A stretch of 62,595 bases of DNA, taken from an uncultured Marvinbryantia sp. (GTDB lineage: Bacteria; Bacillota; Clostridia; Lachnospirales; Lachnospiraceae). Position 1 is the stretch's first letter. Each line of letters opens with the position of its first letter. The position numbers and the translations under genes are program-made. The notes below the pieces were generated by a model. The model did not search any database. It was given only the letters and a program-made list of their open reading frames with translations, and had not been told where the DNA came from. The DNA is taken from NCBI GenBank assembly GCA_937915375.1, contig CALDMO010000040.1:1-62595 (forward strand), in the 5' to 3' direction. Below are positions 26,221 through 36,700 of this stretch, piece by piece.

Positions 26221-27131
26221 TCAAATTCTCCCAGTCTTTTCACTTCCGGTTCCAAACGAACCCCGAATTTCTCATATACGTTCTGACTCACCTGCTCCAT
26301 CAAAGAAACAACATCCGCAGCTGTTGCCTCATTTGCATTGATCACAAAACCACAGTGTTTTTCGGACACCTGTGCGCCGCCAACCGTAAATCCGCGCAGC
26401 CCGGCATCCATGATCAGCTTCCCGGCAAAATAGCCTTCCGGACGCTTAAACGTACTGCCCGCGCTCGGAAATTCCAGTGGCTGCTTTGTCACACGCCGTA
26501 CCTTTAAATCCTCCATACGCGCAGAAATCTCTTTCGGATCGCCCGGCTGCAGCATCAGCTTCACTTCTGCCACCACATAATTTTTTTCCGCCACAATACT
26601 GGTACGGTATCCCAGTTTCATCGCTTCTCCCGGCAATGTTATAAACTCTCCGTCTGCTGTCAGGGCGGTCACTTCCAGAAGCACATCTTTCATCTCGCCG
26701 CCATAGGCTCCGGCATTCATCACAACTGCTCCGCCGATCGTTCCCGGAATCCCCGCGGCAAATTCAAAGCCTGTCAAGCCATGATCCAGAGCCTGCTTTG
26801 CCACCAAAGAATTCAGCGCCCCCGCCTGAGCAGTGACCACATTTTTCTCCACACGAACATCGCTGAAATTTTTAAAGAGCTGGATTACTACACCGCGCAC
26901 GCCTTTGTCACCCACCAAAAGATTACTGCCGTTGCCAATAATATGCCACGGAATCGCCTCTTTTTTGCAGAGTTCTACGACCGCTGCCAGAGCTTCCTTT
27001 GTCTGAGGCATTACAAAATAATCCGCTGCTCCGCCAATGCGGAACGTGGTATGTTTTTTCATAGGCTCCTGCGCCAACACCTGTGTATCGCCCGCTGCCT
27101 CTCTTAATTTTTCCAAAAATTTCTGATTCAA
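26217..27131 (-). CDS. murB: UDP-N-acetylenolpyruvoylglucosamine reductase
   Basis: FAD/NADPH enzyme making UDP-MurNAc for peptidoglycan. 304 residues, type IIB form: HTTFRIGGAADYF, GNGSNLLVGD, AGIPGTIGGAVVMNAGAYGG, PSAGSTFKRPEGYFAGKLI with the catalytic Ser, and HCGFVIN. It starts with TTG at 27131, 7 nt after AGGAGG, and this TTGA overlaps the stop of the membrane-protein gene upstream. Translational coupling with rapZ (ATGA) is likely. Confidence 0.92.
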   Translation of the reverse strand: MNQKFLEKLREAAGDTQVLAQEPMKKHTTFRIGGAADYFVMPQTKEALAAVVELCKKEAIPWHIIGNGSNLLVGDKGVRGVVIQLFKNFSDVRVEKNVVTAQAGALNSLVAKQALDHGLTGFEFAAGIPGTIGGAVVMNAGAYGGEMKDVLLEVTALTADGEFITLPGEAMKLGYRTSIVAEKNYVVAEVKLMLQPGDPKEISARMEDLKVRRVTKQPLEFPSAGSTFKRPEGYFAGKLIMDAGLRGFTVGGAQVSEKHCGFVINANEATAADVVSLMEQVSQNVYEKFGVRLEPEVKRLGEFE

Positions 27132-30061
27132 ATTGTTTCCTCCTGATTTCTTCTGGCATACTGCTTTTCAATAAAACAACTCAGTAAAAACAGCACCAGA
27201 CATATTATGGAAAGAATACTGCCAATCCAGAGACCATCCGGAGTAAACGTCATAGAGACCTGATGCTCTCCCGGCGTCAGATGTACCCCAGTAAGTGCCT
27301 CTCCTACACGATAGGTTTCTGTTTCCGTTCCATCCACCAAGACCTTCCAGCCATTATCATACGGAATCGTCAGTAGCAGCGTACCAGCTTCTTTCACATT
27401 GATCGTACCGGAAAGCTTATTTCCGGATTCCGTCACATTTTCCAGCTGGCTTTGTGAAAGTTTTTCGTAAACCTGTCTGTATTCCTCATCCGTACAAGTA
27501 TACACGCGAACCGGCACCGGCGCTTCCTTATTGTCTTTGTACGTGATCATGATATTCGCTTTGCTTTTCTCCGTCACTGATCCAAGATTAAACAGATTTG
27601 CATTATAATTGCTGACATTTTTTTCATACTGCGGTGTCTTGATCGTCACCTTCTTTACATGATCTGTAAACTCAATGTACGTCTGTTCTCCAGGATGCAA
27701 ACGGATAATGTAGGACGGTCCTTCCTCCAGAGAATACGCTTCACGCAAAGTATAGAAAAACGGAATTCCGGTTGCCAGAGTTACAAAGTCGTCCTGCACG
27801 CGCATCGGTGTTTTATTGGTAATATCCCATTCACGAATATTGTCGGATACCATAAATCCAACTGACAGCGCGTTTGGATTACGATACAAAGTCAGTGGCT
27901 CTTCCTCATCTACTTTCTGCATCTGATAAAGACTGTCACTGCCGTTCTTTGCCACCAGATAACGCACACCAAACACATCTGTAAACAGCTTTGTCATACC
28001 GTTAAAACCACTTTTATTCGTACGGGCCTCCATACCAATACTGCGGCACAGATTTACAGTAGCTTCCGGCATGGTGGAAGAAAACAGTACTACACCGTTC
28101 GCCCCCATAAACATATTTTCATTTCTCATACGCTGACTGTCAATCTCGCTGCGGAAAAACTCGCCGTATCCCTCCTGCCGCGGCATCAGCTTTTGAAAAG
28201 CGATCTGTTCATCCACATAAGAGCTGCGGCTGACTGTACCATTTAGACAGACGCCATATATGCCTGTCGCAACCATTTCCAGCGACAGCGCAGTCAGCAA
28301 AATATTTTTCACAATATATAGGCGTTTTTTTCCTGCGCGCAGGACCAGCAGTAAAATCCCGTACATTGCCAATAATGCCAACGTTGTAACATATACATAC
28401 CACGGACGCTCTCCGCTTTCCACATACATACAAAATGCGGTAAACGCGACCGGAACCAGCCATGCGATCAGAATCCTCCACACCTGCAGTTTTCTGATAT
28501 CCCGTAATGCATCAAAACCCATAACCAGAAGCAATGCAATATACAGAAACGCAAAACGATTTGGCAGGCCGTTCTGGATATGAAAACCGTGCCAGATATA
28601 ATTCAGCATATTAAAATTCATACTCACCAGGAACAACCCCAGCAGAAGTACGCGGGAAGCGCGCTCTGTAAAACGCAGCTCCTTATTTAAAATATACAAA
28701 ATCCCCAGAATCATGACCGCCACTCCGCAGTAAATATTAACGCCTGACTGATCGTCATAAATGTTAATCGGCTCTACAAGCGCGAAATGGCCGGTCCACT
28801 GCGTGATCCAATCCGTATAAAATTTAATTTGTGCCGGAAAACTGTTGTCCGCCGACTCGGTAATCCCCAGCGCCATATAAGCCGGAACAAGTACGATTGC
28901 CGCCATACCTCCGGCAAGCAGTGCAAACCAGGTAAAACGAAGCCCCGATTTAATGAAATCTCCAAGCACAAATTTTTTCGCGCCGATCCACAGTACAAGA
29001 AAATACAAACAGGAAAACAGACACAGCATAAAGCCAATATAATAATTGCAGTATAATCCATAAAAAAGGGCGCCGCAGAACAGTTTGCCGCTTTTTTTCT
29101 CAACAATATTCTCAATGCCTTTCATCACCAGCGGAAGAATCATCACACTGTCCAACCACATGATATTAAAATAATAGCCGATGATAAAAGTACTTAAAGC
29201 AAACATACAGGCAAACGGAACCGGCATATAATCTGTGCCCTTATTCCGCTCAGTCAGATACCAGCCGAAAAATAGACCGGCCAGACTGATCTTCAGCAGG
29301 ATCAAATACGCCATAAAATCCATCACATGTTCCATCGGAACAGCCGCCATCAGCAGATTTAAAGGACTTGCCAAATAATAGGCAAACGTTGCCCACATAT
29401 TATAACCGAGCCCTCCGCCAAAAGAATACAGCAGAGATTCCGAATTTGCCAATTTTTGATGGAAATCAGTAAAAAACGGCAGATACTGATGCAGCGAATC
29501 AATGATCAGCACACCGCGGTCGCCAAACGGATAGACACCGTTTACGATATAGGCGATCAGCATTGTCACCGCCGGAATCCCGAACGACAGCTGCAGACAA
29601 CGTTTTTTGCGCAGACGGCAGCGCCAGTCGCATTCCTGATTTCTGCATTCTTTTTCTTTGCCAAATACGAATATCTTACTGAATACAAAATTAAGTACCA
29701 GAACCACCACCTGCAGCACCAGTTTTGCATACATATCCGGCACGGTCCAAACGCTGCACATCAGCACCATTCCAAACACTTCAATAAACATGGTCACGAG
29801 ACGCAGTCCGAAAAAACGTCCCGCTTCCCGTATCAGATCCAGAAAGCTGTTTTGTTTACTTTCAAATACAAATAACTTGTTTACCAGATACGCAAATAAA
29901 ATCGCCAATACAACAGCTATAAAATTCGCTCTTGTCAAATCCATCGCCAGTACTGTACGCAAAAACCAGTAGCTGACAAGGTTGACCATCGTTGTACAGC
30001 CGCCAAAGAACACATACCGTACTCCTTGGTTTTTATAAATTCGTTTCAAAATATCAGTCAT
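27128..30061 (-). CDS. GtrA/GtcA-like flippase domain fused to YfhO-family GT-C membrane protein
   Basis: 977 residues. Residues 1-135 form a four-helix GtrA-like domain (VRYVFFGGCTTMVNLVSY, FIAVVLAILFAYLVNKLFVF, LNFVFSKIFVFGKE), a proposed flippase for undecaprenyl-linked sugars. Residues about 155-970 are a YfhO-type protein: many membrane helices with the first-loop acidic segment IIDSLHQYLPFF, an IMWLDSVMILPLV motif and a beta-rich extracellular C-terminal region with a last helix. In Bacillus and Listeria GtcA and YfhO are separate proteins that act with a GT2 transferase to decorate teichoic acids. The fusion suggests that flipping and transfer are coupled. The GT2 partner is not in this window. 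It overlaps addA (8 nt) and murB (4 nt). Confidence 0.83.
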   Translation of the reverse strand: MTDILKRIYKNQGVRYVFFGGCTTMVNLVSYWFLRTVLAMDLTRANFIAVVLAILFAYLVNKLFVFESKQNSFLDLIREAGRFFGLRLVTMFIEVFGMVLMCSVWTVPDMYAKLVLQVVVLVLNFVFSKIFVFGKEKECRNQECDWRCRLRKKRCLQLSFGIPAVTMLIAYIVNGVYPFGDRGVLIIDSLHQYLPFFTDFHQKLANSESLLYSFGGGLGYNMWATFAYYLASPLNLLMAAVPMEHVMDFMAYLILLKISLAGLFFGWYLTERNKGTDYMPVPFACMFALSTFIIGYYFNIMWLDSVMILPLVMKGIENIVEKKSGKLFCGALFYGLYCNYYIGFMLCLFSCLYFLVLWIGAKKFVLGDFIKSGLRFTWFALLAGGMAAIVLVPAYMALGITESADNSFPAQIKFYTDWITQWTGHFALVEPINIYDDQSGVNIYCGVAVMILGILYILNKELRFTERASRVLLLGLFLVSMNFNMLNYIWHGFHIQNGLPNRFAFLYIALLLVMGFDALRDIRKLQVWRILIAWLVPVAFTAFCMYVESGERPWYVYVTTLALLAMYGILLLVLRAGKKRLYIVKNILLTALSLEMVATGIYGVCLNGTVSRSSYVDEQIAFQKLMPRQEGYGEFFRSEIDSQRMRNENMFMGANGVVLFSSTMPEATVNLCRSIGMEARTNKSGFNGMTKLFTDVFGVRYLVAKNGSDSLYQMQKVDEEEPLTLYRNPNALSVGFMVSDNIREWDITNKTPMRVQDDFVTLATGIPFFYTLREAYSLEEGPSYIIRLHPGEQTYIEFTDHVKKVTIKTPQYEKNVSNYNANLFNLGSVTEKSKANIMITYKDNKEAPVPVRVYTCTDEEYRQVYEKLSQSQLENVTESGNKLSGTINVKEAGTLLLTIPYDNGWKVLVDGTETETYRVGEALTGVHLTPGEHQVSMTFTPDGLWIGSILSIICLVLFLLSCFIEKQYARRNQEETI

Positions 30062-33000
30062 GTTCGTCTCCCGTAATTACAGAATCAAGGCAAAAGGAGT
30101 AAATCAGCTGCTCCTTCACCGGAAGGTCTGTCAGACGTTCCAGCGCCTGTTTATAATAATCTAATTGTACCCCATATTTCCGATAGAGGGAAGATGCTTC
30201 TTTGAATTTCACAAAATCGGTTTTATAATCGAGCAGAACGATTTCTCCTTCCTCCACAAAAAACGCATCAATGATCCCCTGGATGAGTACTTGTTTTTCA
30301 CTGCTCCACTCCCTCTTGACATCCGAGGCCGCCACCTCCAGCACGAACTGCCGTTCCCGAAACAATTTTCCCTCCGCATGTGCCTTCTGCATCCGCACAG
30401 CCAGCGGATTTTGCAAAAATAACAATACCTTTTGCCGTTCAATCAACGCAGCCTCTTCCTTATTTAAATGGCCGCTCATCAGCAGACGGCTGATCTCACT
30501 TTCTAAAAGAGCACAGTAATCGTCCGCTCCCCAAAAACGCTTAAAATCAAGACACTCCATCAGTTTATGATAGATTGTACCGCGCGCCGCTCCGGTGATT
30601 TCCCGTTCCTTTTGCAGAAATTCCGGAATCAGCGGAACCGGAGCTGTCTCCTCGTACAGTATCTGTCCGTCCTCACTGCTCTCATACTGCGTCAGCTTTT
30701 TCAATTCAGAAACACTGACCTTGCTAGGAATATCTGCCTCATTTTCTCGTTCATAATGAAAATTCAATATCTGTTCCAGCTCATCTGCCGCAGATACACT
30801 GCTTTCTGCTTTCACCGGCAATTCCAACAGTTCTTCTTTTTTTATCTGATATGCGATCTGTCGTGATTTTTCCATTCCAATCAGCTCCTCTGGAAGAATC
30901 CGGCAGATCTTAAAACCGCAGTTCCTATGATACAACGGATTTTCTTCCTCCGGCAACACCCAGCATTCATCTAACAATTCCTTTGCGCATGCGCTTCTCA
31001 GCAGCGCCGGAAGAATCCAATCCCAGTATGTACGCGCCTGAGAACGATCCAGAAAAGAAAGCGGGATTTCCTCTCGATCGCAGACTCCTGAAAATGACTG
31101 CACTCTTTCTTTCAAATTGCAAATTGTTCCGGTCAGAATCAGTTTTTCTTTTGCTCTGGTCAGCGCCACATAAAGAACACGCAGTTCCTCTCCCATCGTT
31201 TCCAAAACAGTGCGGCGTTTCAGGCACTGCTTCAAAAGCGTCGGCCTGCGTGTACGCATCTTAAGATCTATACTGTCACAGCCGATTCCCAAATTCGGGT
31301 GCAGGATCAGCGTCCCTTTCGCATCCGATTGGTTCATTACTTTTCCCATACCGCTGACAAAAACGACTGGAAACTCCAGACCTTTGCTCTTATGGATACT
31401 TAAAATTCGTACGGCCTGTTCTTGAGATCCTGTTAATTCAGCCTCTCCAAAATCTACATCATATTTATGCAGATTTTCAATATAGCGAACAAAATTATAA
31501 AGGCCGCGATAACTTCCTGTTTCATAAGCAATTGCCTTTTCCACCAGCATATCTAGATTCGCCTTTCTCTGCGCACCGCCCGGCATCGCAGACACATATG
31601 CCCCATATCCGGTCTCATCCAAAATCTGCCAAAGCAATTCGTGAATCGGAGTGTAAACCGCCGCCTCCCGAAACTGTTGCAGCATATCAAAAAATCCCTG
31701 CAGTGTTTCTTCCTGCATACATGCCTCATAAAACGGTTTCCGCGGATAACGGCTTCGAATCTCTGCCAATTTTCTTCCATCCAGCTTGCCAATTGGTGAA
31801 TGAAGCACCGCTGTCAGAGGGATATCTTGGCAAGGATTGTCAATGATCTGCAATAAAGACAGTACCGTCTGCACCTCCATCGTTGAAAAATATCCGGTCC
31901 GCGCTCCGGTATGCGCCGGGATATCCATCTGCTTTAACACCTCGGCAAACACATTTGCCCATCCGGACACCGTTCGCAGCAAAATTACAATATCGCCATA
32001 CTGTACCGGCCGATAGCTTTCCGTTTCTTTATCCCAGATACGTTCCTTTCCAACAATTTCCCGAATTCGTCTGGCAACTGCATATGCCTCCATCTCTCTT
32101 GCGGAAAGAGCGACCGTTTTTTCTTCCTCCTCATCCGAATGTCTGTCGGTTTCCAGAAACAATATTTCTGTAGAACGAAATTCCGGATCATCCCCTTCCG
32201 GAAAAACCGCCCCCGGATAAAGAGCCGACGCATCATCATAATCAATATTTCCCAAATGACGTTCCATCAATTGTTCAAACAGAAAATTAACATCTCCAAG
32301 AACCTGACTGCGGCTTCTGAAATTTTTATGAAGATCGATCCGGCAGCAATGCGCTTCGCCTTTTCCATAACGGTCATATTTCTCCATAAACAGTTCCGGT
32401 CTGGCCAGACGAAAACGGTAAATACTCTGTTTTACATCTCCAACCATAAACATGTTGCAGCTTCCCTGTTTCATCCTTGAGACACTCGAAAGAATCAGTT
32501 CTTGTACCAGATTACTGTCCTGATACTCATCAATCATAATTTCCTCAAAACGCTGCGCAAAATCTTCTGCCACCACTGTCGGCTGAATCTCTCCCTCCTC
32601 TTTTTGAACCAGAATCTGCAGCGCAAAATGTTCCAGATCGTTAAAATCCATCAGATTCTTTTTTATTTTTTCTTCCGCGAACCGTTCCCCAAAAGCGATT
32701 GCAAGATCCGCAGCTGCTTTTAGCATCGGTTCTGCCTGATTCATCTGCCTGATGATTTTCTGCGGCTTTGCATAAAAAAACTCTGCCCCAAGCAGTTCCA
32801 GCTTTTTCTTACACTCATCACGCAGATTTTTTACACGCTGTTTTTTCTCTTCCTGCACCCTTTCTGATTTTTTGGTTGAAAGGCGTTTCCAGGCTTCTCT
32901 TCTCATCCAGACATCATTTCTTTCGCTGTAAGAAGACGCGTTTAACAAATCATCTACCAGAACAAGATCCTGCAGAAGCGCCGGTTCATAATAAAAAGGT

Positions 33001-33737
33001 CCCGACTCATTTCTGCTGATTTTCAGACATTCCTTCAGCTTTTCCCTTAGATCAATAAGGATGCCCGTGAGCAATTCCATCAAATCCTGCACCCACACAG
33101 CCTGATCCAGTTCTTCCTCCGTCCGTATCTGATACGGTTTTGTACAGTTCTCAAGCCACTCTCTGGGCCATGGAAAACTCTGCGAAAAATGATAGAGTTC
33201 CAGAATCATCTCCACCAGCGCGCTGTCGTCTCTTCCCGGAGCAAACGCTTCTGTCATCTGCAAAAATCCCGCATCGCCTTCGGCATATTTTTCTTCCAGA
33301 AGCCGTTCTAAAACATCGCGCTCCAAAAGACGCTGTTCCCCTTCATCCGCAATGCGAAGCCCCGGATCCAGATCGATCGTGTGAAAATGATTACGGATTA
33401 CATACTGACAAAAACTATGGATCGTAGCAATCTGCGCATTCTGGAGCAGGGAGATCTGACGCTGCAGATACGCCTGCATCACCGGTTCTTCTTCTGTTTC
33501 CATCCGCAGTTCCAACGCGGCACGAATACGCTCACGCATCTCACCCGCAGCCGCATTTGTAAACGTAACGATCAAAAGACGGTCAATGTCCACCGGATTA
33601 TGCCGGTCAGTGACTCTGGATAAAATGCGTTCTACCAGAACGGCCGTCTTTCCGGAACCGGCAGCCGCTGATACCAGCATATTAAAATCGCGCAGATCAA
33701 TTACCTGTTTTTGTTCCTCGGTCCATGTTGTCGCCAT
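30054..33737 (-). CDS. addA: AddA: helicase-nuclease subunit A
   Basis: Double-strand-break repair with AddB (RecBCD-like). 1227 residues. Walker A is AAAGSGKT (24-31), Walker B is IMIDEYQDSN, then KNFRSR, VGDVKQSIYRFR, a conserved SIHKSKGLEFPVVF and LYVALTRAKEKL. The C-terminal nuclease domain has GTIYHKLME and VLLDYKTDFV. ATG 33737 follows AGGAGGAAAAAG; the longer frame is rejected. Its first 41 nt lie inside addB, and its end overlaps the GtrA-YfhO gene by 8 nt. Confidence 0.93.
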   Translation of the reverse strand: MATTWTEEQKQVIDLRDFNMLVSAAAGSGKTAVLVERILSRVTDRHNPVDIDRLLIVTFTNAAAGEMRERIRAALELRMETEEEPVMQAYLQRQISLLQNAQIATIHSFCQYVIRNHFHTIDLDPGLRIADEGEQRLLERDVLERLLEEKYAEGDAGFLQMTEAFAPGRDDSALVEMILELYHFSQSFPWPREWLENCTKPYQIRTEEELDQAVWVQDLMELLTGILIDLREKLKECLKISRNESGPFYYEPALLQDLVLVDDLLNASSYSERNDVWMRREAWKRLSTKKSERVQEEKKQRVKNLRDECKKKLELLGAEFFYAKPQKIIRQMNQAEPMLKAAADLAIAFGERFAEEKIKKNLMDFNDLEHFALQILVQKEEGEIQPTVVAEDFAQRFEEIMIDEYQDSNLVQELILSSVSRMKQGSCNMFMVGDVKQSIYRFRLARPELFMEKYDRYGKGEAHCCRIDLHKNFRSRSQVLGDVNFLFEQLMERHLGNIDYDDASALYPGAVFPEGDDPEFRSTEILFLETDRHSDEEEEKTVALSAREMEAYAVARRIREIVGKERIWDKETESYRPVQYGDIVILLRTVSGWANVFAEVLKQMDIPAHTGARTGYFSTMEVQTVLSLLQIIDNPCQDIPLTAVLHSPIGKLDGRKLAEIRSRYPRKPFYEACMQEETLQGFFDMLQQFREAAVYTPIHELLWQILDETGYGAYVSAMPGGAQRKANLDMLVEKAIAYETGSYRGLYNFVRYIENLHKYDVDFGEAELTGSQEQAVRILSIHKSKGLEFPVVFVSGMGKVMNQSDAKGTLILHPNLGIGCDSIDLKMRTRRPTLLKQCLKRRTVLETMGEELRVLYVALTRAKEKLILTGTICNLKERVQSFSGVCDREEIPLSFLDRSQARTYWDWILPALLRSACAKELLDECWVLPEEENPLYHRNCGFKICRILPEELIGMEKSRQIAYQIKKEELLELPVKAESSVSAADELEQILNFHYERENEADIPSKVSVSELKKLTQYESSEDGQILYEETAPVPLIPEFLQKEREITGAARGTIYHKLMECLDFKRFWGADDYCALLESEISRLLMSGHLNKEEAALIERQKVLLFLQNPLAVRMQKAHAEGKLFRERQFVLEVAASDVKREWSSEKQVLIQGIIDAFFVEEGEIVLLDYKTDFVKFKEASSLYRKYGVQLDYYKQALERLTDLPVKEQLIYSFCLDSVITGDEHD

Positions 33738-36700
33738 CTTTTTCCTCCTGTTCCGTTTTATTTTCTGTCTCTTCATCCCCGGATATCTTTGCCCAGATTT
33801 CCTCCGCCTTATATTCTTTCAGCGTTTTGGTCTGTGTACCCGGCAGTTGTTCATCTCTTGCACATACCGCTTTGAAAATACAATAATCACAGCCACTCTT
33901 TTGTTTTCGCTTATAAGGAACCGGCGCGATCTTCCCATTCATAATCTCCCGTCCGATTTCCTGCATCTTTTTATTGACAAACAGGGACAGACGTTCAAAT
34001 TGTTCACTGCTGGCCGTTTTCGACCATGCCGTCGGAACGTCATTTTTCGTCAATGCTGCCGGAATCACTGATGATTTTTTCCGTTCCTCCAGCTGCTGAT
34101 CCAGACTGTTCAAAATTTCCTTTTTATCATTTATCAGGCCGTCCACTTTAAGTTCTGTCAGAATTCGTTCCGCAATCTCCTGAAATATCTCATCGCTGTC
34201 CTCTTCCACCGTTAAAATCGGATCTTTCATATGATAATAAAAAATCCCCGCCGGAACGATTTGTTTATCCGGATAAATGCGTTTCTCCATTTCCATCGCC
34301 ACGTTCAGATACACGACCAACTGCAGCTGAAGCCCATAATACATCGCGGCCAGATCAAAAACATTATTTCCTGCTTTATAATCTACTACTTTCACATAAA
34401 CCTCTTCGTCTGTTTCACAGATATCAATTCGGTCAATCCTCCCTTTCAGCTTCATTTTTTCCTGTTCTGAAAGTTCCATATTGGCAGATTTCAGATTCTG
34501 TATCTGCTGAAACGGCACTTCAAAATTAACCGGATAAAAGCGCCCCTTTAAAATCTGCTGCTGCACAGCCCAGGCTGTACGTCGCATAATGCGCTTCATC
34601 CGTTCCACCATATATTCATTTCGGGCACTGTCGTGGAGAATCTGCTGTCCGTAGCCTGCCGTTACTTCCTCCACGCTGCGATCGATCATTGCGTCACGCA
34701 CTTCATCCGGCAAGGTAAACCAGCTGTAATCACTTTTCTGTACCTGTCTGGAAAAGTTCTCCATCACACTGTGAAAAATTCTGCCGGTATCTACCGGATG
34801 GAAAACATATTCCTCTCGTTCTTTCAATAAAAGACCATATTGCAGAAAATGAGCAAACGCGCAAGAAGCAAATTTTTCCAGACGGCTGACACTGTTTTCC
34901 AGAATCTCACCATACAGCTTTTTCGCCGCTTCCTTTCCGATTCCTTCTTCCTTTGCCGTATAAAAAGCCGCTTCCACCAGTTTTTCTGCCTGCTGTTTAT
35001 ATTCCGGATTTCTTCGATACCAGTTATATAATTCCAGCCATTCCTCTGAAAGTGGTTCCCGTCGTATTTTCTGAAGTCCTTCCGCCAGCGCTTCTATCCC
35101 ATTTTCCGGCGTAGCTGCCTGTTCTGCCAATTTCTGCTGTTCTTTTGCTTCGCTCTGCATTTCCAGTCCCGGAAACAGCCGTTCTACGGAACGCAATACA
35201 TAGGAAGGCCGCATTGCCGTACCATCCGTGGTACTCCTGCTGCAGGATAAGTAAAGTTTCTCCTGCGGCTTCGTCATATTCAAATATAAATAAAATTTTT
35301 GAATATGACTGTTCTGACGTGCTGTCGGCGCCAGTTCCACCCCAGATTTTGTAAGCGTTTCCCGATCCATATCCGAAATCAGTCCGCCGCCTGCCGAAGA
35401 AGACGGAACCCAGCCGTCATTTAGTCCAAGAAAGAACAGCACGCGAATATCTTTTAATCGCGTACGTTCCAGATCCCCCACCTGAATCTGGTCGGCTGTC
35501 GGCGGAATCATTCCTACCTTTGCCTCTTCAAATCCAGCCTCCAGGATCTGCGCGAATTCCTGCTGCGTCAGCTCCTCTTCCCCGAGAAGCTCTACCAGTT
35601 TATCAAACAGTCCCATGATCAGCTCATAAATACGGCCGTATTCTTTTTGCAGCTCCACTTGTCCTGCCCGTTCAAATGCAGCCTCTCTTTTCGCTAACTG
35701 CTCCTGAATCCTGAAAAAACAAATCAGCTGATATAATGCCTCCGTCTTTTCTCTTACTGTAGTCCTGGATGATTTTATCACTTCCGTAAACGGCAAAAGC
35801 GGCTCCATCATCTTAACGCGCAGCGCTTCACAAGCAAAAACTTCCTCTTCCTCCATATCATATGGTCTTCTGCGAAACGGCTCCTTCCACATAGAAAAAC
35901 CGCGGATTCCCGCTGCCATCACGTAATTTTCCAACCGATCCGTCTCTTGAAACGTCAGTGAACACAAACCTGTACGAAGATATCGAAATACTGTCACTCT
36001 TGAAAAATTCTGCTGTACCATCTCCAGAGCCGATCGGATCAACTCGATCAGCGGATTTGAAAACACACTGCGATTACTGTCTAAAAAACATGGAATATGA
36101 TAATCACGGAAAATCTTCGGCAGATAATTGCAGTAAGAAGGCATATCTCCAACAATAATTGCAATATCATGATACTGATATCCTTCCCTGATCAACCGAC
36201 GGATCGTCCGCGCTGCAAAATGAATTTCCTGTACCGGATTTTCACAGACATGAAGGGATATTCCGCTTTGCTCCTTCGTCCAGACGCCTGCGCGCCCCGA
36301 ACGAAACAAGCGTGCCTCCAGAAAACCAAGCGCCGGATTATTCCGAAATCTTGGCAAAATTTTTCCGGTACAAAGATACGGCTCGCAGATATCGCACCCT
36401 GTTTCCTGTGCCAGATTTGTCAAAATCCGGATCGTCTTTTTGCTTAAATAAAATAACTCATGTTCTCCATAGATCCGGTAAAAATCCGCTCCGGCATCAA
36501 TCGTCACTGTTACATTGATTTCCGATGCCAGCAGCATCAATTCCCGCAGAAGCTTTTGCTGAATTGGTGTAAAGCCGGTAAAACCATCGATAGCAAGCAC
36601 ACAGCCTTTCAAAATCGAAGATCGTGACGCCACCTGGCAGAGCGCTTCCAAGGTCTCCTCTGCCGTAATGTATTTTCCGGCCAGCTCATCCTGAAAACCT

